Both the position numbers and the translations under genes were made by a program. The notes beneath the pieces were generated by a model. The model searched no databases. It saw only the letters and a program-made list of their open reading frames with translations, and was not told the origin of the DNA. This document shows positions 25,255-33,355 of a stretch of DNA of 34,499 nt, piece after piece. The stretch's first letter is position 1. Every line of letters begins with the position of its first letter. Source of the DNA: Lachnospiraceae bacterium (GTDB taxonomy: Bacteria; Bacillota; Clostridia; Lachnospirales; Lachnospiraceae); contig JAIDOW010000090.1 of assembly GCA_029063085.1 (NCBI GenBank), positions 1 through 34,499 of the forward strand, given 5' to 3'.

Positions 25255-28179
25255 CTACCCTTCTGTTATGTAGTCATAAATATCATCCCGAACAGGCACG
25301 TCCAACTGGTAAGTTATCTCAAAAGCATCATCGTTTGTAGATTCCATGTGAATTGGTTCCGGTTCTCCTACTGCATATATTTCTCCAAGAAAATAAAATT
25401 CTTTTGCTTCTTTATCATTCTTATTTTTCCGCACAAACAAAAATATTCTGTTCTCCTTATCTTCCTGAGTTTTCTTATATATGTGTAACACATCACTGGA
25501 AGTAACTTTCCTTGGATGCTTAGATAATGCGATCAACTCATTTTTTGAAATAAATCGATCCTCATAAGCAATAGCATCCTCCGATTTTTCATAGTTGATA
25601 AATACTGGCAATGTCTTTGTAAATGCATCATAAAAATAACCACCTATATTTTGTGCATTCATATTTTTCTTCCAGTTCAATAATCGACAAACATCCTCAT
25701 AGGTGTATTTCTGATAAAGCTGGAAATTGGTATCCTTATATCGCTTAGAATAATATTTTTCATACCGTCCCATACCAAAATCCACCAATTCATAAACCAT
25801 ATTGGCAAACACCTTATTTTCTAACATATTTTTAAACCGTCTGCTAATTTGATAATTCTCCTTGTTGTCTGCTTCCACAAATACACAGCTCTCAAATTTT
25901 TTCTTTTCCTCTTCTTTGGGAAATGCGTTTGTCAAGTTTAAAATAACTGATTCCTGCTCTTGTTCTGTAAGGTTGATTCCATACTTTTTTATTAGTGATG
26001 TTTTGAAAAAATTCATGACATTTGTTTTAGCAAGTCTTAAGTCCCGTAACATTTCCAATTCATGAATTCTTTTTCCCTTTGCAATTTTTCTTGACAAATA
26101 TTCAATTATAGCTTCTTCCGCAGAAGATAATTCTATCGCATATTCATCTTCATATTTTGCCAAAAACGCATGATAAGAACCTAATTTTTCAAAAATCTTT
26201 GTAATGTCAATCTCCCCATATTCTCCAAAATCCTTAATAGATGGTATCCGTCCTAATTTGTATTTCAGTTTTTGATAAGATTCTTTGATTAATCTCATAT
26301 CATTTGTTTTTGCAGTATCAATTGATGCATAAATCCGTTTTTTCGAAACCTCGTCAAAATGAATTGTAGAACTTCCTGGAATCACTTTAGATCCTTCCCT
26401 GACATATCGACGAATAGTGTCCTTATTATAGGAACGGTCACCTGAAAGAGCAATTGGAATCATAAAATTGTTCATATAATTGCCAATAAAATCTAAAATA
26501 ACAACATATTCCTTCCCTTCCGCTTTCCGCAATCCTCTTCCCAACTGTTGAATAAATACAATCGGACTTTCCGTTGGACGAAGCATAATCACCTGATTAA
26601 TCTCGGGTATATCTACACCCTCATTAAAAATATCTATTGTAAAAATATAATCAAGCTTGTCTTCTCTATTATCATCTGTTAATCTCTCAATACATTCCTC
26701 CCTCTTATTTTGGGAATCATCTCCACAAAGAAATTCTGTATGATATCCACGTTCATTAAATTTTTTGGATAATTCAATCGCCTCTTCTTTTCTACTACAA
26801 AATATTAAACCTTTCACACGGTCACCACTATATCCGTAATAATTTGCTTTTTCTATTACATAGTCAACACGGTCATCACAAATCAGATTCATAAAATTAC
26901 GCACACCTGTATTGTCATCAAATACTTCACCATTAATTTCCAAATCAGTAATACCAAAATAGTGAAATGGACAAAGCAAGTTTTCTTCCAACGCCTGCTG
27001 TAAACGAATCTCATAGGCGATATTATGATCAAAGAGCTGATAGATATCAAAATCATCTGTACGGTCTGGACTAGCTGTCATCCCCAGCCAAAACTTTGGT
27101 TTAAAGTATTGAATAATTCGTTGATAACTATCTGCTCCTGCACGATGCACTTCATCAATAATAATAGTATCAAATTCGTCCGGCTTAAAGTGTTCTAAAG
27201 TATCCTTTTTTGCCATCGTCTGCATAGTAGAAAACACATAATCCGTCTTGTAGTTTTTGAAATTACCAGAAAGAAGACCGAACGTCTTTGTATCTCCAAA
27301 TACTTTTTGATAGCTATTCATTGCCTGCTTTGCAATCTGTTCCCTATGCACTAAGAATAATGCTTTTTTCGGATTATCCTCTCGAAGTGCAAAAGCAGAA
27401 GCATATGTTTTTCCTGTACCAGTAGCAGAAATCAATAATGCCCTTTTTGCACCATCATTTCGTAACTTTTGTAAATTATGAATAAATGCCAGCTGCATGG
27501 AATTAGGTTGTAATCGATACTGGTCAATAGATGGTATTTCAGCTTGCTTTGCAATCCTCTTCTGCTTTTTGATCAACTCATAATTCAAGCGATACCGTTG
27601 AATAAAATCACCATAGGTTGATGTATATTCTGATTCCCACAGTTCTCTAAACTCTTCTATAATTTCCTTTGCATATTCACCTTGTTCCGTTGATACAAGT
27701 CTCGTGTTCCACTCTTTATTCTTCGTAAGTGCACTGAGTGTCATATTGGAACTTCCAACAATAATACGATAAATTTCCTCTTCTCTAAAAATATATCCCT
27801 TTGTATGAAAACCAATATTGGAATCATTTGCTGAATACATTCTAATTTCAATATTTTTTAATCCTGCCAGCTTATCTAATGCCCTCGGTTCACTAAAATT
27901 CAAATAATCTGTCGTTAAAATCCTACCTGGAATCTGTTTACGCTCTAGCTCCTCTAAAATCTGTAATAATGGTGTAATTCCACCCATTGTAATAAAAGCA
28001 ACACTAATTGAAAATTCGTCACAATTTGATAATTCGTTTTCGATGGAAGATAAAACCTTGCGTCCTTCCTTGTAATTATTAGAAATAAATTGTGGCTTAT
28101 AAGCAAGGTTAGAGGGAATAGTGGAATCTATAAATGCGGTTGTGAGGGATTTTTGAAATTGACGTGTATGTTGATTCAT
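25255..28179 (-). CDS. PLD-nuclease / DEAD-DEAH helicase / DUF3427 protein
   Basis: About 974 residues. Residues 30-165 form a phospholipase-D-type nuclease domain with one HKD half-site (His125, Lys127, then SSN 143-145). An SF2 helicase follows, with Walker A SATGTGKT (251-258), DEVH (342-345) and TASPDR (368-373); the second helicase lobe has FIQQLGRGLRKAEG and VILDFIGNY. The C-terminal about 350 residues match DUF3427 (SSDVLHIYKKTQEDKENRIFLFV). These proteins are found in restriction-like and defence loci. Likely role: translocate on DNA and cut it. The frame runs to 28218, but AGGAG about 10 nt before the ATG at 28179 sets the start. It is followed by the Nudix gene on the same strand. 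Confidence 0.9.
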   Translation of the reverse strand: MNQHTRQFQKSLTTAFIDSTIPSNLAYKPQFISNNYKEGRKVLSSIENELSNCDEFSISVAFITMGGITPLLQILEELERKQIPGRILTTDYLNFSEPRALDKLAGLKNIEIRMYSANDSNIGFHTKGYIFREEEIYRIIVGSSNMTLSALTKNKEWNTRLVSTEQGEYAKEIIEEFRELWESEYTSTYGDFIQRYRLNYELIKKQKRIAKQAEIPSIDQYRLQPNSMQLAFIHNLQKLRNDGAKRALLISATGTGKTYASAFALREDNPKKALFLVHREQIAKQAMNSYQKVFGDTKTFGLLSGNFKNYKTDYVFSTMQTMAKKDTLEHFKPDEFDTIIIDEVHRAGADSYQRIIQYFKPKFWLGMTASPDRTDDFDIYQLFDHNIAYEIRLQQALEENLLCPFHYFGITDLEINGEVFDDNTGVRNFMNLICDDRVDYVIEKANYYGYSGDRVKGLIFCSRKEEAIELSKKFNERGYHTEFLCGDDSQNKREECIERLTDDNREDKLDYIFTIDIFNEGVDIPEINQVIMLRPTESPIVFIQQLGRGLRKAEGKEYVVILDFIGNYMNNFMIPIALSGDRSYNKDTIRRYVREGSKVIPGSSTIHFDEVSKKRIYASIDTAKTNDMRLIKESYQKLKYKLGRIPSIKDFGEYGEIDITKIFEKLGSYHAFLAKYEDEYAIELSSAEEAIIEYLSRKIAKGKRIHELEMLRDLRLAKTNVMNFFKTSLIKKYGINLTEQEQESVILNLTNAFPKEEEKKKFESCVFVEADNKENYQISRRFKNMLENKVFANMVYELVDFGMGRYEKYYSKRYKDTNFQLYQKYTYEDVCRLLNWKKNMNAQNIGGYFYDAFTKTLPVFINYEKSEDAIAYEDRFISKNELIALSKHPRKVTSSDVLHIYKKTQEDKENRIFLFVRKNKNDKEAKEFYFLGEIYAVGEPEPIHMESTNDDAFEITYQLDVPVRDDIYDYITEG

Positions 28180-28226
28180 TTGTCTTCTTCTCCTAATTAT
28201 TCTATGCTTAATTATCATAAGGAAAA

Positions 28227-28249
28227 GGCAGATTCAAATAAAATCCGCC
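28227..28249 (-). terminator. Weak terminator-like hairpin between the unknown gene and the helicase
   Basis: An 8-bp stem with one mismatch (28227-28234 with 28242-28249), followed by TTTTCCTT on the minus strand. It may partly separate the dGTPase unit from the helicase-Nudix unit. Confidence 0.4.
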
Positions 28250-28271
28250 CTATCTTAATAATAATTCTTTG

Positions 28272-28859
28272 CTATACTGTTCTCGCCTCATAAAAGACTA
28301 AATATTTTTCTCCAACTGCCTGTTTCTTAAAATTACAATCATATGCGAAACTCCATTCAAGCAATATACTTTTTCCCTCTGTTATTTCATCCCTAAACAA
28401 TCTTTTTATTGAATTTATATTACTTAACAATTCCTCTATCTCTTTTTCATTTAGGAAATCAGGATTTCCATCTGTAATCAATTTATCGCCAATATATCTA
28501 AGCGTAACATCCCTGTCCGAATATGTTACCATATTCCACAAATCCTCTTTAACTGCTTCAATAATAATCTCATTTGATTTAACTTCAAGCGTTCCACTCT
28601 TTTCTGCTATAAAATATGGATAATATATAACAATACCTCTATCTCGCAATTCTCCAGATAAATTATTAGCAAATTCCCAAGCATCCTTTGCATTAGCCCC
28701 CACCTTACGTGGCAAGTTTAAGTCATCACCTTGATATACAGCAGAACGAATTGTCCATAATTTTTTATCATCAAAAACAATATTATTATTAAACTCATTC
28801 CACTTAATGGTAGGTAATCCTGAATGCTTTAATTCAAAAAATCCCAATAATTTATTCAT
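28272..28859 (-). CDS. Unknown 195-residue protein downstream of the dGTPase-like gene
   Basis: 195 residues, not recognised. It has no signal peptide or membrane segment and mixes strands and helices: FFELKHSGLPTIKW, a central LWTIRSAVYQGDDLNLPRKVG, IVIYYPYFIAEKSGTLEV, an acidic-basic middle (EAVKEDLWNMVTYSDRDVTL) and a C-terminal SILLEWSFAYDCNF. No nuclease or NTPase motif is evident. It starts 23 bp after the dGTPase-like gene stops, with AAGGGG about 8 nt upstream, so the two are surely cotranscribed. An accessory or regulatory partner (inhibitor, activator or sensor) of the HD hydrolase is the simplest guess. Confidence 0.8.
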   Translation of the reverse strand: MNKLLGFFELKHSGLPTIKWNEFNNNIVFDDKKLWTIRSAVYQGDDLNLPRKVGANAKDAWEFANNLSGELRDRGIVIYYPYFIAEKSGTLEVKSNEIIIEAVKEDLWNMVTYSDRDVTLRYIGDKLITDGNPDFLNEKEIEELLSNINSIKRLFRDEITEGKSILLEWSFAYDCNFKKQAVGEKYLVFYEARTV

Positions 28860-28882
28860 ATATAAACCCCTTGATATTATAA

Positions 28883-30184
28883 CTATTTTTTTATAAATTT
28901 CTCGTAAACAGTTTTTACATATTCGTCCATCATGCCAGATATATAATCTACAATTAATCTCTTTTGCAAATCTACTTCATTTATTGTATCATATCTAGGT
29001 TTATATTGTCTAACAATATTTGATACTCTATATTCCGGCGGTAAATATTGCGTATTTTCCACAAAAAAATAAAACAATGCTTCTAGCATCTCTTTTCCTT
29101 TTGCTTCATACGCATATACCTCATCTTTATTGGTCACACACTCAAATATTGTTTTCTTTAAACCACTTGCAAGTTCTTTGTATCTTACAAATCCTATTTC
29201 CTCATCTTTTTGAGTTCCTCGTATCTTCTTCTCCTTTTTAGTTAAATTAACAATACCTATATCATTTATTAATGTATTAATAATCCGAGAGGTTATCTCT
29301 TTTCGATACAATTTTGAAAACTCTGCTGAATCAACACCCCTTTTTTTGAATCCCGCATTTTTTTTACTTTTATTAATTATTTTGTCAAGTTTTTTTATAC
29401 TTTCAACGCTATCTATCTTTGTAGAAAATTCATGAAAGATTTCATCAACTGTAAACACTCCTAATCTTAATCCATCTTCAAAATCATGTGCAGCATATGC
29501 TATCTCATCTGCAATATCCACTATTTGAACATCTAAAGTACGCAACTCTACTTTTGTGTCATCAATAATTTTACTAACTAGATTATAGTCACTTTCATAT
29601 AAAAATTTATCATATCTCAGCTTACTATTTTGAAGAATTTGAAATGGATTATAATATTTCAGAATACCCAACAACGTCCTATTTGTCAAATTTAGTCCTT
29701 GATAAGAGTGCCGCTTTTGTTCAACAGTTGTTAAAATTCTAAAAGTTTGTGCATTTCCTTCAAACCCCCCAAACTCTTTACACAACTCATTTAAAAACTT
29801 TTCCCCTGCATGTCCAAAGGGTGGATTTCCAATATCATGAGCTAATGCACACGCTTCAACAATATACATTTCCTTCCTTTTATATTTAATTGCTGTTGCA
29901 ATTGATCTAGCTATTTGTGCTACCTCTAAACTATGAGTCAATCTATTCCTTATAAACTGATCACTCTCTATTCCATAAAGTTGCATTTTACCTTGTAAGC
30001 GCCTAAACGATGATGAATATAAAACTCTTGTATAATCTCGCTGAAACTCTCCATCCAGCCTTTTTCGATCTCCTTTGGAATCATATTGTCTTTTTTCTAA
30101 TTCCTTGTTATTAGTAAGTGGCATAAGAAATTTTTCTCTAATTTCTTCACTTTGCAATTCTAATGTTGTTTTTTCTTTATCCAT
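28883..30184 (-). CDS. dGTPase-like HD-domain dNTP triphosphohydrolase
   Basis: 433 residues. The N-terminal QRDYTRVLYSSSFRRLQGKMQ is a hallmark of the dGTPase family. Metal ligands are complete: His84 (RLTHSLEVAQ), His116-Asp117 (ALAHDIGNPPFGHAGE) and Asp226 (DIADEIAYAAHDFEDG). GNAQTFRI follows the HD motif as expected. It would hydrolyse dGTP or other dNTPs to the nucleoside and triphosphate. Some members of this family defend against phage by dNTP depletion (established for other systems). GGAGGA precedes the ATG. It is the first gene of a pair with the 195-residue unknown. A decayed IS3 element lies directly upstream and may have disturbed its promoter. Confidence 0.9.
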   Translation of the reverse strand: MDKEKTTLELQSEEIREKFLMPLTNNKELEKRQYDSKGDRKRLDGEFQRDYTRVLYSSSFRRLQGKMQLYGIESDQFIRNRLTHSLEVAQIARSIATAIKYKRKEMYIVEACALAHDIGNPPFGHAGEKFLNELCKEFGGFEGNAQTFRILTTVEQKRHSYQGLNLTNRTLLGILKYYNPFQILQNSKLRYDKFLYESDYNLVSKIIDDTKVELRTLDVQIVDIADEIAYAAHDFEDGLRLGVFTVDEIFHEFSTKIDSVESIKKLDKIINKSKKNAGFKKRGVDSAEFSKLYRKEITSRIINTLINDIGIVNLTKKEKKIRGTQKDEEIGFVRYKELASGLKKTIFECVTNKDEVYAYEAKGKEMLEALFYFFVENTQYLPPEYRVSNIVRQYKPRYDTINEVDLQKRLIVDYISGMMDEYVKTVYEKFIKK

Positions 30185-30230
30185 AATAATCCTCCGTAAC
30201 TACTATACTATATTCATTCTCTTAAATCTT

Positions 30231-30932
30231 TGGAGTTATGCTAAAAACGACACGCCAAGTAAACATACCCTCGTCAACCTGTATCAATCCAGCGGCAAAT
30301 CTCAAGCAGCTCTCTATAAAGAATACGGTATATCTGCCACTGCTCTCGCCCGTTGGATCAAACAATACTCAACTGTTGAAACCGATGATGGCGAAGTCCT
30401 GACCGCCAGGCAAGCAAAAGAACTTCAAAAACGCAACGCCCAACTTGAACAGGAACTTCTCATACTAAAAAAGCTATTGCCATCTTCTTGCCACACTCAA
30501 ACAGCGGTTAGAGGCTGTTACAAGCTCAGCTTCCAACATGGCATTAAGCTTCTCTGCAAAGTCTTGATGACAAACTCGTAATGACTGCGTTTAAAAAGCT
30601 TATGATAGACGAAACCAACCAACAGGTCTTATGTTCCACTCTGATCGAGGATCTCAATATACTACTTTTACATTCAAGCAGTTATTAGATACTCTTAATG
30701 TGATGCAATCATTTTCAAAGAAAGGCTATTCCTTCGATAATACCTGAACGAATGTTTCTTCAAATATCTCAAAAAAGAAGAAGCCAACAGGAAAACTTAT
30801 CACTTTTTACAAGAGTTCCAGTTATACAATTTTGAGTATATTGAGAAATTCTACAACTTCAGGAGACTGCATGGTTCTCTCGGAATGTTAACACCTGCCA
30901 ATAAAGAACCTCTCTTCTGCGATCAGGCTTAA
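30231..30932 (+). pseudogene. Decayed IS3-family (IS150-like) transposase genes
   Basis: Remnants of orfA and orfB. orfA keeps its SD (TGGAG) and HTH region (ALYKEYGISATALARWIKQY, then LTARQAKELQKRNAQLEQE) but has lost one base at the ATG (30238) and one A in the ILKK run near 30467. In orfB the segment LSFQHGIKLLCKVL is followed by a large deletion removing the first catalytic Asp. GLMFHSDRGSQYTTF holds the second Asp, and after a further frameshift near 30747 NECFFKYLKKEEANRK holds the Glu. The reading frame ends at a TAA at 30930-30932. Terminal inverted repeats were not identified with confidence. The element cannot transpose by itself. It lies between two defence-type units and opposes their direction. 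Confidence 0.85.
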
Positions 30933-30962
30933 TCCTGTTTCCAAAAAGTTTTTCTAATAATA

Positions 30963-33338
30963 CTACTCCCTCCGTATCACCCCAATCACAACCCCACTGA
31001 TATAAAAATCCTCTACCTGTATCACAATATCCTGATACTTAGGATTCCCTGGATGCAGAATAATTTTATTCTCCCCTACATAATGAAACTGCTTCACAGT
31101 AGCTTCATTTGTTGTCAAATCCCCCCCCACAATAATATTACCTTCCTTTGCAAAAGATTGTTTCCTTACCACTATTTTATCGCCATTTAATATATTAAAA
31201 TTAATCATACTATCACCAGACACTTCCAATATAAATTTCATATCTGGTCCACTTATCGCTTCTAACGGAACCATTTCCTTCCTGTCATACTCTTCATTTA
31301 CGTATTTGAGATTTCCCGCTGCAACACTGCCTTTTACCGGAAGACAAGTATAGTCAAGTGCTGTATTATTTTCCTTGTTTCGCAGGCAAGACTCTCCGGC
31401 AGTTGTCTGCTTATATTCCATCTGTCTGCCGTGTACAAAATCAAAATACCTAAAAATCTCATATTCTCCCACTTCCATTTGACAGACCGGTATATCATCG
31501 CAGGCGACAAATGTTCCATCCATATATTTTTTGACAATCTGCTTTTTTCCATCCGTCACTACAATATACTCTGGAGCATTGCCAGGCACAATATAACATT
31601 TAACCTGTCTCAGTGCTTCTGCCAAATCTGACCCTGAACTTTTTGTTTCCACATAAATAAAAGGAACTTCCCTTTCATCATCCTTGTATACCCCAATATC
31701 CACAAAAAAAGTTTTACTTCCACATTTTACACAAACCTCTGATTGCATACGGCGGATCGGATATCCATACCGGGTCTGAAGCTGATTTAAATACCATTGT
31801 CTTACCTTTTCTTCCTCATTATTTATCGTTTTCTCTACCCTATCAAAAAATTGGTAATCTTCTATCGAAAGGGAAAAACATTCTTCTTCCTCATCATCCG
31901 AAAGCCTCAGATATTTAGATTCAATTTCACCTATATATACTGATTCCTTCTTACTACTGGTTACATACAGCATCTCCTTTGCTCGGGTCATTCCGACATA
32001 CAGTAATTTTCGTTCCACAGATAACATTTCGGTTGAATACGGCAAAATTCCATCATTTACCCCAGCAATAAATACAACCGAAGCTTCCAAACCCTTAATT
32101 GAATGTAATGTAAACAGCTTAATCTTATCCACACAAAAAGGGGATATCTCTGATTTCTCCAATTCTTTTGCCAATTCTGCATCAATTCCATGTTTCAAAA
32201 AATAATCCTTTAAAGTCTCCAGATATCCCTTATTTCTTGCCACAACAACAATCTCACCAAGTCGATACCTGATTGCACATTTCTTTATCTCCTCTGTAAT
32301 ATAGGCAAACTCCTTCACCTGCTCTTCAAAATGACGATACTGCGGTCTTGCCCCATTTCGTTCTATAGATTCTGGTTCCACATAATCACTACTCATTTTC
32401 AAATCCTTGTCATTGTTAATAAGAGAATATGCCGCCAGTGCAATTTCTTTGGTCGTCCTATAATTCTTTGATAACACATTGGATTTGCCAGACATATCAA
32501 ACCCAACACTTTTAAAGCTCTGCTTCGAAAGCCATGACTGAGAATAAATACTCTGTGCAACATCTGCGATAAAAATAATATTGCTCTTCTCCGATTCTTC
32601 ATACAGATTTCGTATAATCTCCAATTGGGCACGAGATAAATCCTGACTTTCATCCACAATAATATATCTGTATTTTTTAGGCCTTATCTCACCACTTTTC
32701 ATTTTATTAAGTGCTCTGACTGCTCTTGTGGTATAATCTATTAAATTTGCTTTCCTAAGCAATTTCTCATACATTACAAACGTATCAAAAATAGCTGCAC
32801 GATTTTCGGAACGTTTTAAAAGTCGCATACGGTTTTCCCCTATACTATTCCGACCTAAGCGATCTACATCCATATATTCTTCCTTTTTCAAATACATGCA
32901 TCCTTTGATCCACTCTATCTCTTCTAACAGAAACTGCACATTTTTATCTTGAAGTATCGTACTGTTTGGATGCTGTTCCTGCACTTTCTGTATTGCAAGC
33001 TTCATTTTCTCCCTTTTCACACCGTCTTTTGCAATAGGAATTTTCTTTATATCCTCTGGCAGTACGGAATAAATCACACTGTCTATTGTCTTAACCGAAA
33101 CTTTTTTGTCATCAATGGAGACCCCATATTCCTGACATAAGTATGTCATATATTTAATCAATGTTTTATTATATGTAACAACTAATACTTTTTCATTTTG
33201 CATCTCCTTTAACTGCTGCATCGCTACCAGTTTAAAAAGTGCGACCGTCGTCTTTCCGCTTCCCGCAACTCCTTTAATCAGGCTTTGTCCTGATGTCTTA
33301 CTGTTGATAATTCGTATTTGATCTACACTTAAATCCAT
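30963..33338 (-). CDS. SF1 helicase / HsdR-type nuclease / LexA-type autoprotease fusion
   Basis: 791 residues. The SF1 (UvrD-like) helicase has Walker A GVAGSGKTT (23-31), DESQD (229-233), FTLHSIKGLE (409-418) and VGMTRAKEMLYV (448-459). Residues about 524-605 match the HsdR N-terminal type of PD-(D/E)XK nuclease: Asp547, Glu564-x-Lys566 and DLAEALRQVKCYI. Residues 664-791 align with the C-terminal domain of LexA: cleavage site SVAAG (Ala674-Gly675), VSGDSM (Ser710), NGDKIVVRK, EATVK (Lys749) and ISGVVIGVIR. There is no HTH. LexA-type domains cleave themselves when RecA filaments form. Here cleavage would cut off about 117 C-terminal residues and might switch the enzyme (inference). The gene starts 17 bp after the DUF2075 gene. 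Confidence 0.9.
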   Translation of the reverse strand: MDLSVDQIRIINSKTSGQSLIKGVAGSGKTTVALFKLVAMQQLKEMQNEKVLVVTYNKTLIKYMTYLCQEYGVSIDDKKVSVKTIDSVIYSVLPEDIKKIPIAKDGVKREKMKLAIQKVQEQHPNSTILQDKNVQFLLEEIEWIKGCMYLKKEEYMDVDRLGRNSIGENRMRLLKRSENRAAIFDTFVMYEKLLRKANLIDYTTRAVRALNKMKSGEIRPKKYRYIIVDESQDLSRAQLEIIRNLYEESEKSNIIFIADVAQSIYSQSWLSKQSFKSVGFDMSGKSNVLSKNYRTTKEIALAAYSLINNDKDLKMSSDYVEPESIERNGARPQYRHFEEQVKEFAYITEEIKKCAIRYRLGEIVVVARNKGYLETLKDYFLKHGIDAELAKELEKSEISPFCVDKIKLFTLHSIKGLEASVVFIAGVNDGILPYSTEMLSVERKLLYVGMTRAKEMLYVTSSKKESVYIGEIESKYLRLSDDEEEECFSLSIEDYQFFDRVEKTINNEEEKVRQWYLNQLQTRYGYPIRRMQSEVCVKCGSKTFFVDIGVYKDDEREVPFIYVETKSSGSDLAEALRQVKCYIVPGNAPEYIVVTDGKKQIVKKYMDGTFVACDDIPVCQMEVGEYEIFRYFDFVHGRQMEYKQTTAGESCLRNKENNTALDYTCLPVKGSVAAGNLKYVNEEYDRKEMVPLEAISGPDMKFILEVSGDSMINFNILNGDKIVVRKQSFAKEGNIIVGGDLTTNEATVKQFHYVGENKIILHPGNPKYQDIVIQVEDFYISGVVIGVIRRE

Positions 33339-33355
33339 CCTTAGCCTCCTTAATC

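Noticed and set aside
30075-30237. Plus-strand frame running from inside the dGTPase gene into the IS remnant
   Set aside because: The first part is antisense to the dGTPase N-terminus and is joined to orfA only by the frameshift at the lost start codon.
30933-30962. IS right-end inverted repeat
   Set aside because: The sequence CCTGTTTCCAAAAAG could be a terminal repeat, but no matching left end was found upstream of 30231, so it is not reported as such.
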